A model generated the notes under the pieces. It was not told the origin of the DNA, did no database searches, and was given only the letters and a program-made list of their open reading frames with translations. Below are positions 44,382-53,702 of a stretch of 64,000 nt of DNA, one piece after another. A program made the position numbers and the translations under genes. The stretch's first letter is position 1. The number at the start of each line of letters is the position of its first letter. This stretch comes from Arthrobacter rhizosphaerae (GTDB taxonomy: Bacteria > Actinomycetota > Actinomycetes > Actinomycetales > Micrococcaceae): assembly GCF_023062595.1 (NCBI RefSeq), contig NZ_JALLAN010000003.1:313632-377631 (forward strand). The letters are read 5' to 3'.

Positions 44382-45647
44382 ATGAGTGAAATAACCCAGC
44401 TAAAGGGCGCGTCGACCACCCACGTCGACGCGTCCTTTGCCGAGATTACCGCCCGCCGCCGGGGCCGCCTGCGGCGTTACCTGCATGGGCGGCCCCGCTT
44501 GGTGGACCTCCTGGTCGCTGCCGGTTACCTGCTGCTGGTGACACCCACCATCGTTGAAGCCGCGAACGACGGCGACTGGGCAGGTATTGCCCTGATGGGC
44601 ACCCTTGCCGTGGTGCTGCTTTCCCGGCGGGATCAGCCGGCCATGGTTGTGACTGTGGTGGCGATACTTGAAGTGGCAATCACCATGCTCCATCCCTGGG
44701 GAGCGAACGTCTCTGCAGGATTGTGGTTCGCCCTCTATGCATTGGCTGTTGCCCACACCCGCCGCTTTGCCCTTGTGGCGCTGGCCCTGGCAACGACGCC
44801 CCTTTCCCTGGTCTATTTCCTGATGCTGGTTGGCCCCCTTCCCGAAAACGCCGGAGGGGCAGGGAATGATCTGCATTTGGTCAGCCTGGTGGCCGGCATC
44901 ACCATCACCCTTTCCAACGTCATTGCTGCCGGCATCGGCTTTTCCGTCCGGCAGCGGCGCCTCCACGAGCAGGAAATTGCGGCGTGGGCCTCGCGGGCTG
45001 CCCAGTTCGGATCCGTCAATGAGCGCAACAGGATAGCCCGGGAAATGCACGACGTTATAGCCCACTCCCTGACGGTGATGGTCACCCTTTCGGACGGTGC
45101 CGCCGTCGCCGTTAAAAGGAGTCCCGAACAAGCCGGTGAGGTTCTCGGTGAGCTGTCCCGAACCGGGAGGACGGCTCTGGCAGACATGCGCCGTGTGCTG
45201 GGTGTCTTGAGGAACGACGGGCCCGAGGAATCTCCCCGCGAACCTCCGGCGGGCAGTGCCACGTTGGGCAAACTCCTCGACGGATTCCGTACGGCCGGAC
45301 TTCCGCTGCATTTCTCGCATACAGGGCCGGCGCTTCCGGCTGACGCGGCGTTCCAACTCACTGTCTACCGGATAGTGCAGGAATCACTGACCAACGTGCT
45401 CCGTTATGGCCGAGGCTTAGGCCGGGTGGATGCAAACATTGTCCGGGACGGCTCCCGGGTGACCATAGAGGTGACTGACGACGGTAAGGGGAGCGTGCCG
45501 TCGGGCCAGTCCGGGACCGGCCAGGGGATCGAAGGCATGAAGGAACGTGCAGGAATCTACAACGGAAAGGTGGACGCCGGTCCCGGGGCAGCCGGTGGCT
45601 GGAGCGTGAGGGCAGTGCTGAACATGACTGACGAGGGGATCAAATGA
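44382..45647 (+). CDS. Two-component sensor histidine kinase (NarL-type partner)
   Basis: A 421-residue membrane kinase with about five to six N-terminal helices (45-185) and little extracellular sequence, so it probably senses a membrane signal or the exporter itself. The dimerisation and phosphoacceptor box ERNRIAREMHDVIAHSL places the phosphorylated His at 223, and the ATPase domain has IVQESLTNVLRYG, VTDDGKG and GTGQGIEGMKERA. It lies 18 bp after the permease gene and overlaps the response regulator by 4 bp. Confidence 0.93.
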   Translation: MSEITQLKGASTTHVDASFAEITARRRGRLRRYLHGRPRLVDLLVAAGYLLLVTPTIVEAANDGDWAGIALMGTLAVVLLSRRDQPAMVVTVVAILEVAITMLHPWGANVSAGLWFALYALAVAHTRRFALVALALATTPLSLVYFLMLVGPLPENAGGAGNDLHLVSLVAGITITLSNVIAAGIGFSVRQRRLHEQEIAAWASRAAQFGSVNERNRIAREMHDVIAHSLTVMVTLSDGAAVAVKRSPEQAGEVLGELSRTGRTALADMRRVLGVLRNDGPEESPREPPAGSATLGKLLDGFRTAGLPLHFSHTGPALPADAAFQLTVYRIVQESLTNVLRYGRGLGRVDANIVRDGSRVTIEVTDDGKGSVPSGQSGTGQGIEGMKERAGIYNGKVDAGPGAAGGWSVRAVLNMTDEGIK

Positions 45648-46366
45648 GCGGCAGGAGTGCCATACGGATTGTGCTGGTGGATGACCAGCCCTTACTGCGG
45701 ATGGGCTTCCGCCTGATCCTAGAGGGAGAGGATGGGCTTGAGGTTGTGGGCGAGGCATCAGACGGCGCAGAGGCGGTCCAGCAGGTCCGGATCCTGGAAC
45801 CCGATGTGGTCCTTATGGATGTGAGAATGCCGGTGCTGGACGGGATCGAGGCAACGCGTGCAATTTCGACGTCCGGTTCGAATGCCCGGGTGATTATCCT
45901 GACCACTTTCGATCTGGACGAGTATGCCTTCGCCGGATTGCAGGCGGGAGCGTCGGCTTTTCTCCTCAAGGATGTGGCTCCGGCAGAACTGACCCACGCA
46001 GTAAGAGTGGTGGCCAGCGGCGATGCAGTGGTGGCGCCCCGGGTGACGCAACGATTGCTGGAAACCTATGTCCGCGGCAATGGAACGGCATTTGCGGGGC
46101 AGGCGAGCGGCGGCCATGAGCAGGTTACCGCTCCGCAGCGCGACCCCTTGCTGGAGGACCTCACGCCCCGTGAGACAGAAATGCTGGAGTCCATGGCAGA
46201 GGGACTTTCCAACGCTGAGATCGCCCGGAAGTTCTTCCTCTCTGAAGCCACTGTGAAAACCCATGTGCGGCGTATCCTCACTAAGCTCCATCTGCGGGAC
46301 CGCGTCCAGGCAGTTGTTTACGCCTACGAGACAGGACTTGTGGTGCCAAGCAACCCTGACTACTGA
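45644..46366 (+). CDS. Two-component response regulator, NarL/FixJ type
   Basis: The 240-residue protein has a receiver domain with VLVDDQPLLRMG, phospho-acceptor Asp59 (VVLMDVRMP) and Lys in LLKDVAP, and a LuxR-type helix-turn-helix: LTPRETEMLESMAEGLSNAEIA and SEATVKTHVRRILTKL. It is translated together with the kinase (ATGA overlap) and probably controls the preceding ABC exporter. Length is standard. Confidence 0.95.
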   Translation: MSGRSAIRIVLVDDQPLLRMGFRLILEGEDGLEVVGEASDGAEAVQQVRILEPDVVLMDVRMPVLDGIEATRAISTSGSNARVIILTTFDLDEYAFAGLQAGASAFLLKDVAPAELTHAVRVVASGDAVVAPRVTQRLLETYVRGNGTAFAGQASGGHEQVTAPQRDPLLEDLTPRETEMLESMAEGLSNAEIARKFFLSEATVKTHVRRILTKLHLRDRVQAVVYAYETGLVVPSNPDY

Positions 46367-46467
46367 GAACACCCAGGGACACCGGGGAACACCTGGAGAA
46401 CCTGGAGCACAGCAGAAGCACAGGAACGGTCTATGCAGTGCATAGCCGGGGAAGGTTCTATTGACCC

Positions 46468-47364
46468 ATGGACAACCTCCCCCAACCCCACGAACCTCAT
46501 CCGAATCACGACCGAGGCCTGGAATTCGATCTCTCCACACTCCTGAGCCGCCGTTCCCTTGGTATTTTCCTTGGCGCGGGTACGGCGGCGGCAGCTTTGG
46601 CCGCGTGCACACCGGGCGGATCAACCGCTGGTGGCACCAGCACAGCGACTGCCACCGCAACCAGTACGACGACGGCGCCCGCCGGCACAGCGACGGCCAC
46701 CGCCTCACCTACCTTGACCAGGGCAATTGCCGAATGCGGGGTGGAGATTCCGGCCGAAACGGCAGGTCCTTACCCTGGCGATGGCTCCAATGGCCCCAAT
46801 GTCCTGGAGGCTTCCGGCGTGGTGCGGCAGGACATCAGCTCCAGCTTCGGAACCTCAACCACAAAGGTGGACGGCGTCCCGCTGACCGTCACCATGACGC
46901 TCCTGGACAACTCCAACGGCTGCGTCCCGCTGGCGGGTGCTGCCGTTTATGCCTGGCATTGCGACCGGGACGGCAAGTACTCCATGTACGACTCCGGGCT
47001 GGAAAACGAAAATTACCTCCGTGGCGTCCAGGAGGCCGACGCGAATGGGCAGGTCACTTTCAAGACCATCTTCCCCGGCGCCTACAGGGGCCGCTGGCCC
47101 CACATCCACTTTGAGGTTTTTGAATCCATGAGCAACGCAACCGCCGCCGGGCAGGTGCTGGCGGTCTCGCAGATCGCGCTCACGGACGCCGCCTGCCGCG
47201 AGGTCTATGCTTCAGCGGGTTACGAAACCAGTGCCAGCAACTTCCCCAGCACCACTCTGCAATCGGACATGGTCTTCGGGGACGACGGAGGAATCCATCA
47301 ACTGGCCACCATGGGCGGGTCCGTATCAGCGGGTTATGCGGCAGGCCTGAACGTGACGGTTTAG
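46468..47364 (+). CDS. Secreted intradiol ring-cleavage dioxygenase-like protein
   Basis: The 298-residue protein begins with a signal containing twin arginines (SRRSLGIFLGAGTAAAALAAC), and a lipobox-like LAAC, then a Ser/Thr/Ala-rich spacer to ~75. The remainder resembles intradiol dioxygenases: ECGVEIPAETAGPYPGDGS, then the iron ligands in GAAVYAWHCDRDGKYS and the motif AYRGRWPHIHFEVF (Tyr, His, His). Catechol-cleaving enzymes are normally cytoplasmic; the exported forms have poorly known substrates, possibly aromatic plant compounds. It may be a Tat-exported lipoprotein. It is followed by M18 peptidase after 32 bp. Confidence 0.82.
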   Translation: MDNLPQPHEPHPNHDRGLEFDLSTLLSRRSLGIFLGAGTAAAALAACTPGGSTAGGTSTATATATSTTTAPAGTATATASPTLTRAIAECGVEIPAETAGPYPGDGSNGPNVLEASGVVRQDISSSFGTSTTKVDGVPLTVTMTLLDNSNGCVPLAGAAVYAWHCDRDGKYSMYDSGLENENYLRGVQEADANGQVTFKTIFPGAYRGRWPHIHFEVFESMSNATAAGQVLAVSQIALTDAACREVYASAGYETSASNFPSTTLQSDMVFGDDGGIHQLATMGGSVSAGYAAGLNVTV

Positions 47365-47396
47365 GCGGAGATATTGGCGGGGATAGACTCGACGGC

Positions 47397-48740
47397 ATGC
47401 CTTCCAAAACCAGCGCCGCCGAGCACATCCAGGACCTTGCGGCGTACGTCATGGCGTCGCCGTCGAGTTTCCATGCCGTCCATGAAGCGGCCCGCCGCCT
47501 GGACGAAGCCGGGTTCACCGGCCTGGACGAGCTGGCAGCCTGGGATGCCGTGGGCTCTGAAAGTAACGGCGCAGGCAAGTTCTATGTGATCCGCGACGGC
47601 GCCCTGATCGCCTGGGTGACTCCGGCCGGCTCGGGACCCACCACGGCCTTCAATATCCTGGGCTCCCATACCGATTCGCCCTCCTTTAAGCTCAAGCCCA
47701 AACCCACGACGGGCAGGTTCGGCTGGCTGCAGGCAGGGGTGGAGGTTTATGGGGGGCCGCTGCTGAATTCGTGGCTGGACCGGGAGCTGCGGCTCGCGGG
47801 CCGGCTGGTCATGCTGGACGGAACGCTTCACCTCACGGCCACAGGGCCCTTGCTTCGCTTTCCCCAACTTGCCATCCATCTGGACCGTTCAGCGAATGAC
47901 GGACTGACCCTGGACAAGCAACAGCACATGAATCCCGTCTTCGGGCTCGGGGAGCCGAACGGAGAGGACATCCTCGCGCTCCTTGCCGGGAATGTTGCTG
48001 GCAATACGACGGTGGACCCGGGGCAGATCGGCGGGTACGACGTCGTTATTGCAGACACGCAGGAACCCGCGGTTTTCGGCGCAAAGGGGGAGTTCTTCGC
48101 CTCCGGGCGACTGGACAACCTGTCCGCCACCCACGCCGGACTGACGGCCCTGATCAACCACGCCGTCTCGCCGGAGAGCACCAACGGGCAGGCGCCCATC
48201 GCCGTGCTTGCGGCCTTCGACCACGAGGAGATCGGGTCGGCGTCCCGTTCAGGTGCTTGCGGGCCCGTCCTCGAAGACATCCTGGTCCGCATTTCGGATG
48301 GCCTTGGCGCCTCTGTGAGCCAGCGGCGTCAGGCCTATGCGGCGTCGTTTTGCGTGTCTGCCGACGCAGGCCACGCCGTGCACCCGAACTATTCCGAGCG
48401 GCACGATCCCGCGAACAAGCCGGTCCTCAACGGCGGCCCGCTCCTGAAGATTAACGCCAACCAGCGCTACGCCACAGACGCCGCCGGTGCGGCGCTCTGG
48501 GCCCGTTTATGCGCGGAAGCCGAGGTGCCCTACCAGGAGTTCGTGTCCAACAACGTGATGCCCTGCGGCTCCACGATCGGGCCCCTGACGGCAACACGGC
48601 TGGGCATCCGGACAGTCGACGTCGGTGTTCCGCTGCTTTCCATGCACTCAGCCCGCGAGCTGTGTGGGGTGGAGGACCCGAAGCGGCTTGCCGACGTCAC
48701 CGAGGCCTTCTTCAGGACACCTGCCACAACCCTTCAATAG
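47397..48740 (+). CDS. apeB: M18-family aminopeptidase (aspartyl aminopeptidase-like)
   Basis: A 447-residue dinuclear-metal peptidase. The N-terminal SPSSFHAVHEAARRL, metal ligands in LGSHTDSPSFKLKP, DHEEIGSASRSGACGP and the terminal RTVDVGVPLLSMHSARELC are characteristic of M18. It releases N-terminal acidic or neutral residues from peptides in the cytoplasm. The ATG at 47397 starts 32 bp after the dioxygenase stop. The gene symbol is tentative. Confidence 0.9.
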   Translation: MPSKTSAAEHIQDLAAYVMASPSSFHAVHEAARRLDEAGFTGLDELAAWDAVGSESNGAGKFYVIRDGALIAWVTPAGSGPTTAFNILGSHTDSPSFKLKPKPTTGRFGWLQAGVEVYGGPLLNSWLDRELRLAGRLVMLDGTLHLTATGPLLRFPQLAIHLDRSANDGLTLDKQQHMNPVFGLGEPNGEDILALLAGNVAGNTTVDPGQIGGYDVVIADTQEPAVFGAKGEFFASGRLDNLSATHAGLTALINHAVSPESTNGQAPIAVLAAFDHEEIGSASRSGACGPVLEDILVRISDGLGASVSQRRQAYAASFCVSADAGHAVHPNYSERHDPANKPVLNGGPLLKINANQRYATDAAGAALWARLCAEAEVPYQEFVSNNVMPCGSTIGPLTATRLGIRTVDVGVPLLSMHSARELCGVEDPKRLADVTEAFFRTPATTLQ

Positions 48741-48994
48741 TGGCAGTCATCAGCGGTTTGACCGTGCCGTCACGAACCGCCTGACCGGCCCGGGTTTCCG
48801 GAGCGTTTCTGAATTGCCCTACAGGCAACAGTGAATGCCTATTTGGCCAAGTTCTTGTGGACTTCTCCTTTTTGTAGTGCAGCAGACTGTATGACTGCAC
48901 AGATCGCTTCAGGGTGTCCGACGCTTAGGGTAGGAGCGATGTGATCCACGATACAAATCTCCAACTGAACCCAGGAAGACGAGGACAACCGCCC

Positions 48995-50419
48995 ATGCAG
49001 GCTGAACAGCAACTCTCGAAGTCGCTTAAACCGCGGCACCTATCCATGATCGCCATTGCAGGTGTCATTGGCGCCGGCCTGTTTGTAGGCTCCGGCGCCG
49101 CCATCCAGCAGGCAGGCCCGGGTATTCTCCTCGCCTACATGGCGGCCGGCCTCGTGGTCATCCTGGTGATGCGCATGCTGGGTGAAATGGCTGCAGCAAA
49201 TCCGGAAACGGGTTCGTTCTCCACATACGCAGACAAGGCGCTGGGACGCTGGGCCGGGTTCAGCATCGGGTGGCTGTACGCCTGGTTCTGGATCATCGTT
49301 CTGGGCATCGAAGCCACAGCGGGTGCAGCCATCATGCACCGCTGGGTTCCGGGAATCGATCAGTGGATCTGGGCCCTGATCCTGATGGTCCTCCTAACCC
49401 TGACCAACCTTAGTTCGGTGAAATCCTTCGGGGAGTTCGAGTTCTGGTTCGCGTCCATCAAGGTCACTGCCATTGTCCTGTTCCTGCTCTTCGGTGCAGC
49501 TGCAATCCTGGGCCTGGTTCCGGGAGTGCCCGCTCCAGGGCTGAGCAACCTGGTGGAGAATGGCGGCTTCCTTCCCAACGGACCGGGCGCTGTGCTCGCC
49601 GGCATCCTCGTCGTCGTTTTCTCCTTCTTCGGGGCCGAAATTGCCACCATCGCAGCAGGTGAATCCGAAAACCCCGTAGATGCTGTCAAGAAGGCCGTAC
49701 GCTCCACCGTCTGGCGGATCCTGGTGTTCTACATCGGCTCCATCGCCGTCGTCGTCACCCTCCTGCCTTGGAATGACGCGTCCGTTGCCAAGAGTCCCTA
49801 CGTAGCCGTCATCGAGCTCTTCGGCATTCCCGGCGCGGGGACCATCATGGACATAGTGGTTCTGACATCAGTGTTGTCATGCCTTAATTCGGGCCTGTAC
49901 ACCGCCAGCCGCATGCTGTTCTCCCTGTCAAAGCGCGGCGACGCCCCCAAGTCCTGGACCAAGATCTCCTCCCGTGGCGTTCCGGCGTCAGCAGTTCTGG
50001 CCTCCACTGTGGTGGGATTCGTTACCGTTGGCCTGAACTACATCGCCCCGGATACTGTGTTCCTGTTCCTCGTCAACACCTCCGGTGCCATCGCCTTGTT
50101 CGTGTGGCTGGTCATTTCCGCATCGCAGCTGATCTTGCGCCGCCGGATGGGCGCAGCCGCCAAGGATCTTTCCCTGAAAATGTGGCTTTTCCCCTACCTG
50201 ACATGGGTTGCAATTGTCAGCATCGTGGCACTCCTTATCGGAATGGTTATCCTCGAATCCACCCGCGAGTCTCTCCTGCTGTCGCTCGCCCTCGCTGCCG
50301 TAGTGGTCGGGATCGGCTTGTTCCGCTACCGCAAGTCAGCTCCTCCGGTTCCGCAGGCAGCGGTTCCCGCACCGGAAGCCGACGACGTCAGCGTTGGTGC
50401 CGGACCGTCGTCGTCCTAG
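48995..50419 (+). CDS. Amino acid permease (APC superfamily, GabP/AnsP type)
   Basis: A 474-residue transporter with twelve membrane segments. KPRHLSMIAIAGVIGAGLFVGSG is the conserved first helix, and GEMAAANPETGSFSTYA and GIEATAGAAIMHRWVPG belong to the family. It is proton-driven uptake of an amino acid or GABA; the substrate is not determined. I chose ATG 48995 (QAEQQLSKSLKPR), although an in-frame GTG at 48941 exists. An inverted GTGCAG...CTGCAC lies upstream (48877-48900) and a strong hairpin follows the stop. Confidence 0.9.
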   Translation: MQAEQQLSKSLKPRHLSMIAIAGVIGAGLFVGSGAAIQQAGPGILLAYMAAGLVVILVMRMLGEMAAANPETGSFSTYADKALGRWAGFSIGWLYAWFWIIVLGIEATAGAAIMHRWVPGIDQWIWALILMVLLTLTNLSSVKSFGEFEFWFASIKVTAIVLFLLFGAAAILGLVPGVPAPGLSNLVENGGFLPNGPGAVLAGILVVVFSFFGAEIATIAAGESENPVDAVKKAVRSTVWRILVFYIGSIAVVVTLLPWNDASVAKSPYVAVIELFGIPGAGTIMDIVVLTSVLSCLNSGLYTASRMLFSLSKRGDAPKSWTKISSRGVPASAVLASTVVGFVTVGLNYIAPDTVFLFLVNTSGAIALFVWLVISASQLILRRRMGAAAKDLSLKMWLFPYLTWVAIVSIVALLIGMVILESTRESLLLSLALAAVVVGIGLFRYRKSAPPVPQAAVPAPEADDVSVGAGPSSS

Positions 50420-50423
50420 CCTG

Positions 50424-50467
50424 AAGGTTGCTGCCAGCGGCATTTAGGTCCTGCTGGCAGCAACCTT
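50424..50467 (+). terminator. Hairpin after the permease gene
   Basis: AAGGTTGCTGCCAGC (50424-50438) pairs perfectly over 15 bp with GCTGGCAGCAACCTT (50453-50467). The loop is 14 bases and no T-run follows, so termination by this stem is likely but not certain. Confidence 0.65.
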
Positions 50468-50540
50468 AGGATGCGCGGGCTGCACGGCCCGCAGCTGCTC
50501 GACGCACATGCCCCACGAGGCATATGGGAGCATGTGCTCT

Positions 50541-51401
50541 ATGGTTCCTAAAATTGCATACCAGGGTGAACCCGGGTCCAACTCAAACATTGCCTGCATG
50601 GAAATGTATCCGGACATGCTTGCCGTTCCTTGTGCCAGCTTTGAGGACGCCTTTGGGCTGGTCACGGCCGGTGAAGCGGAGTTGGCGATGATCCCCATCG
50701 AGAACTCCATCGCAGGCAGGGTGGCAGATATCCATGCACTCCTCCCGGACTCCGAGCTGCAGATTGTCGGAGAGCATTTCCTTCGGATCCGCTTCAATCT
50801 GCTTGGAATCCCCGGCAGCACGATCGAACAGGCCAAGGAAGTACACAGCCACCTGCACGCCCTCGGCCAGTGCCGGAAACTCATCCGTTCCCGCGGGCTG
50901 AAGCCCGTTATCGCCGGAGACACTGCAGGGTCCGCCCGCGAAGTGCGGGACTGGAATGACCCCACCAAAGTGTCATTAGCACCGCCTCTGGCCGCCGGGA
51001 TGTACGGGCTCGATGTCTTGGCGACCGAAGTCGAAGACGACCCCACCAACACCACCCGCTTCGTGGTCCTCGGGGAGAAGCGTCCCCTTCCCGTTCGTGA
51101 GGAGTTGCCGGAGGCTGTGGTCACCAGTCTGGTTTTCCGGGTCCGCAACGTTCCCTCGGCCCTATACAAGGCATTGGGCGGATTCGCGACGAACGGAGTG
51201 AACATGACGCGGCTCGAAAGTTACATGGTGGGGGCCGAGTTTGCCGCCACCATGTTCCTGGCCGATGTGGAAGGACACCCCGACGACGTCCCGCTGAGTC
51301 TGGCTCTTAATGAACTTGAATTCTTCACTTCGGAAGTAAGAATCCTTGGAGTTTATGGGGCGCATGCCTACCGGCTGCAGTCGAAACAAGAGGCGTCGTG
51401 A
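50541..51401 (+). CDS. pheA: Prephenate dehydratase with ACT domain
   Basis: Prephenate dehydratase makes phenylpyruvate in phenylalanine synthesis. The 286-residue protein has KIAYQGEPGSNSNIACMEMYP, the catalytic region VTAGEAELAMIPIENSIAGRVADIHALL, then a C-terminal ACT domain (~195-286) with SALYKALGGFATNGVNMTRLESY, which binds phenylalanine for feedback inhibition. ATG 50541 is taken, since GGGAG lies 11 bases upstream and the family starts with KIAYQG. No chorismate mutase domain is fused. It stands alone between the permease and the DUF1345 gene. Confidence 0.94.
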   Translation: MVPKIAYQGEPGSNSNIACMEMYPDMLAVPCASFEDAFGLVTAGEAELAMIPIENSIAGRVADIHALLPDSELQIVGEHFLRIRFNLLGIPGSTIEQAKEVHSHLHALGQCRKLIRSRGLKPVIAGDTAGSAREVRDWNDPTKVSLAPPLAAGMYGLDVLATEVEDDPTNTTRFVVLGEKRPLPVREELPEAVVTSLVFRVRNVPSALYKALGGFATNGVNMTRLESYMVGAEFAATMFLADVEGHPDDVPLSLALNELEFFTSEVRILGVYGAHAYRLQSKQEAS

Positions 51402-51417
51402 CAGGTTGCCCGGCCGA

Positions 51418-52101
51418 TCAGCTGGCGAGGCCGATCACCAGATTGATAGTGGTTGCCAGGATCAAGGTGCCGAAGAGGTAGGACAGGAGCCCGTGCTTGA
51501 GTGCCTCGGCGCGAATTCTGTGGCTCTCCAGGTTCGTGTCGGAGACCTGGTAGGTCATGCCCAGGCTGGTGGCCACATACGCGAAGTCTGAGTACTGGGG
51601 CGGGCGGTCCTGGTTGAAGCTGATCCCGCCTGGCTCGTCCCCCCGTTTTTCGGGATCGTAGTACAACTCTGCATAGCGCAACGTAAACAGGGTTTGAACC
51701 AGCATCCAGGACAGTGCCACGCAGGACAGGGCGAGCAGTCCGCCGGCCAACACGTCCTGGCCGCTGGGGGAGCCGCGGTGTGAATCAACGACGACGGCGG
51801 CAACAGCCGCGAGGCTGGCAAGGTTTGCGGCAAGAATGAGCAGGTCGGTGACGCCCTTGGATGGATCCTCCGTTATGGCATGGGAGCGTGTGCCCGCGGG
51901 ATCAAGCCTTCCGATCACAATCCATACCCAGAGCACGTAGGTCAGTGAGGCGACTGCCCAGCCGATGGCCGGGGCTTCGATCCAGCGCCCCGAGAGTCCG
52001 GTGGTCAGCGCTGCCGCCAGCCCGGCAAGAACCATCACCACGAAGCGCACCCTGCTGCGCCTGACGATAGTGGCCGGAAGTTCCGCGGAGGGGGAGTCCA
52101 T
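51418..52101 (-). CDS. DUF1345 membrane protein
   Basis: The 227-residue protein has about five membrane segments (around 20-40, 48-65, 90-108, 120-140 and 205-225). FTLRYAELYYDPEKRG followed by PPQYSDFAYVATSLGMTYQVSD is the signature of the DUF1345 family, whose function is unknown. ATG 52101 starts it. It is convergent with pheA (16 bp between stops). Confidence 0.87.
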   Translation of the reverse strand: MDSPSAELPATIVRRSRVRFVVMVLAGLAAALTTGLSGRWIEAPAIGWAVASLTYVLWVWIVIGRLDPAGTRSHAITEDPSKGVTDLLILAANLASLAAVAAVVVDSHRGSPSGQDVLAGGLLALSCVALSWMLVQTLFTLRYAELYYDPEKRGDEPGGISFNQDRPPQYSDFAYVATSLGMTYQVSDTNLESHRIRAEALKHGLLSYLFGTLILATTINLVIGLAS

Positions 52102-52391
52102 GACCTGTACTCTAATCCCGCACCCTGGCTGGCCGTTGGCGGCGGGTTATCCACATGGCAGTTGGGGAGCCTTTCGAAGGCTTTCAGCAGGGTATTAAGG
52201 TCAGTACCAGCTTCAGTTCAAGAGAACTGGAGTCGAAGGTAAATCGCCTATCCGGTTCGGATGCACTAAGATAGTGAAGTCTGTGCTGCGCCCTGCCCCC
52301 ACTATGGGAGCCGGGCATGCATGACACCGCAAATGAACCTCCTGTTACGGAAATGCCGTAACCGCTTAGCCCAAAGGAGGTGGGTTCACAT
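52102..52391. promoter_or_regulatory. rpsF operon leader with DnaA box and possible S6:S18 motif
   Basis: The 290-bp gap contains a perfect DnaA box TTATCCACA (52147-52155). Just before rpsF is a hairpin GTTACGG-AAATG-CCGTAAC (52344-52362) followed by CG, giving a CCG triplet at 52362-52364 near the stem. Leaders of rpsF-rpsR operons in many bacteria bind the S6:S18 complex through a CCG-containing structure; this could be that autoregulatory element, but I have not folded it. A very strong ribosome site (AAAGGAGG, 52373-52380) precedes rpsF. Confidence 0.4.
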
Positions 52392-52697
52392 ATGCGTCCT
52401 TACGAATTGATGGTAATCATCGACCCCGAGGTCGAAGAGCGTACCGTTGAGCCGTCGCTTCAGAAGTTCCTGAATGTCATCACCAACGATGGTGGAACCA
52501 TCGAAAAGGTTGACATCTGGGGCCGTCGCCGTCTGGCCTACGACATCAAAAAGAAGTCTGAAGGTATCTACGCCGTGGTGAACTTCACCGCCAAGCCGGA
52601 CACCGCCAAGGAACTTGACCGCCAGCTGAGTCTCAACGAGACCATCATGCGCACCAAGATCACCCGCCCCGAAGAGCAGAAGGTTGTTGCTGAGTAA
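52392..52697 (+). CDS. rpsF: 30S ribosomal protein S6
   Basis: The 101-residue protein, [16 protein letters not shown] and [21 protein letters not shown], is canonical S6. The ATG at 52392 is placed 11 bases after AAAGGAGG; the in-frame GTG at 52380 lies inside that ribosome site. It starts the rpsF-ssb-rpsR-rplI operon, in the common bacterial order and close to oriC. Confidence 0.97.
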   Translation: MRPYELMVIIDPEVEERTVEPSLQKFLNVITNDGGTIEKVDIWGRRRLAYDIKKKSEGIYAVVNFTAKPDTAKELDRQLSLNETIMRTKITRPEEQKVVAE

Positions 52698-52749
52698 TCA
52701 GCTTCACCCTTATTTCTTCACCCCGCAGGAACGAACAAGGAGGCAGTAG

Positions 52750-53319
52750 ATGGCAGGCGAGACCACCATCACGGTCATCGGTAACCTCACCAGTGACCCC
52801 GAACTGAGGTTTACACCGTCAGGCTCGGCAGTAGCGAACTTCACCATCGCTTCCACTCCGCGTACCTTCGATCGTCAGTCCAATGAGTGGAAGGACGGGG
52901 AAACCCTGTTCCTTCGCGCATCGGTATGGCGTGAGGCAGCTGAAAACGTCGCAGAATCCCTGACAAAGGGCATGCGGGTTATCGTTTCCGGCCGCTTGAA
53001 GAGCCGTTCCTACGAAACAAAAGAAGGCGAGAAGCGCACCGTTATCGAGCTTGAGGTCGATGAAATCGGCCCGAGCCTGCGTTACGCCAACGCCAAGGTC
53101 AACCGCACCCAGCGCTCCGGCGCTCAAGGTGGTCAGGGTGGCTTCGGCGGCGGAAACGCCGGCGGCTTCGGCGGTAACCCTGGTGCAAGCCAGGGTGCCA
53201 ACTCGGGTGGAACCTGGGGCGCCAACCAGCCTGCTGCGCAGGATGACCCTTGGGCTACGCCCGGGGTCAGCAATGCAGGCGGCTGGGGCAACGGCCCCGA
53301 TTCCGAACCTCCCTTCTAA
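52750..53319 (+). CDS. ssb: Single-stranded DNA-binding protein
   Basis: A 189-residue SSB: the OB-fold begins [19 protein letters not shown], with [37 protein letters not shown] and WxxxxG-like residues. The tail from ~115 is Gly-rich ([19 protein letters not shown]) and ends in the acidic tip SEPPF, close to the DFDDDIPF type that binds partners. The Gly-rich linker is longer than in Escherichia coli. It lies 52 bp after rpsF. Confidence 0.96.
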   Translation: MAGETTITVIGNLTSDPELRFTPSGSAVANFTIASTPRTFDRQSNEWKDGETLFLRASVWREAAENVAESLTKGMRVIVSGRLKSRSYETKEGEKRTVIELEVDEIGPSLRYANAKVNRTQRSGAQGGQGGFGGGNAGGFGGNPGASQGANSGGTWGANQPAAQDDPWATPGVSNAGGWGNGPDSEPPF

Positions 53320-53400
53320 CCACTCATTAAGGGCCGACGTCGGGACCCGCCAGGGTGCCAACGGCACCAAGGCGACCACCGCCGTCGGACCACCACCATC

Positions 53401-53420
53401 CCGTGGATCAATATCCACGG
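53401..53420 (+). promoter_or_regulatory. Hairpin upstream of rpsR
   Basis: CCGTGGAT-CAAT-ATCCACGG is a perfect 8-bp stem with a 4-base loop, 25 bp before the rpsR start in the 125-bp ssb-rpsR gap. It could be a leader structure or an attenuator; no T-run follows, so not a terminator. Confidence 0.45.
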
Positions 53421-53444
53421 GCTCCATAGAATAGGAGCTCCACG

Positions 53445-53684
53445 ATGGCTAAGGCTGAACTCCGTAAGCCCAAACCAAAGTCCAACCCCTTGAAGGCCGC
53501 TGACATCACCGTCATCGACTACAAGGACGTAGCATTGCTGCGCAAGTTCATCTCCGACCGCGGAAAGATCCGCGCCCGTCGCGTCACTGGCGTCACGGTG
53601 CAGGAACAGCGCAAAATCGCCCAGGCAATCAAGAACGCCCGCGAAGTTGCTCTGCTGCCTTACTCCGGCGCTGGCCGCGGTTAA
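53445..53684 (+). CDS. rpsR: 30S ribosomal protein S18
   Basis: The 79-residue basic protein with [21 protein letters not shown] and [27 protein letters not shown] is typical S18. It carries none of the CxxC pattern in what I checked, so it is likely the Cys-free form. It binds next to S6, which is encoded in the same operon. Confidence 0.97.
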   Translation: MAKAELRKPKPKSNPLKAADITVIDYKDVALLRKFISDRGKIRARRVTGVTVQEQRKIAQAIKNAREVALLPYSGAGRG

Positions 53685-53702
53685 GGAAAGGGATTAACTA
53701 AA

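Noticed and set aside
48877..48900. GTGCAG-N12-CTGCAC inverted repeat before the permease as a specific operator
   Set aside because: Only six base pairs; no regulator gene is adjacent, so it is noted but not called as an operator.
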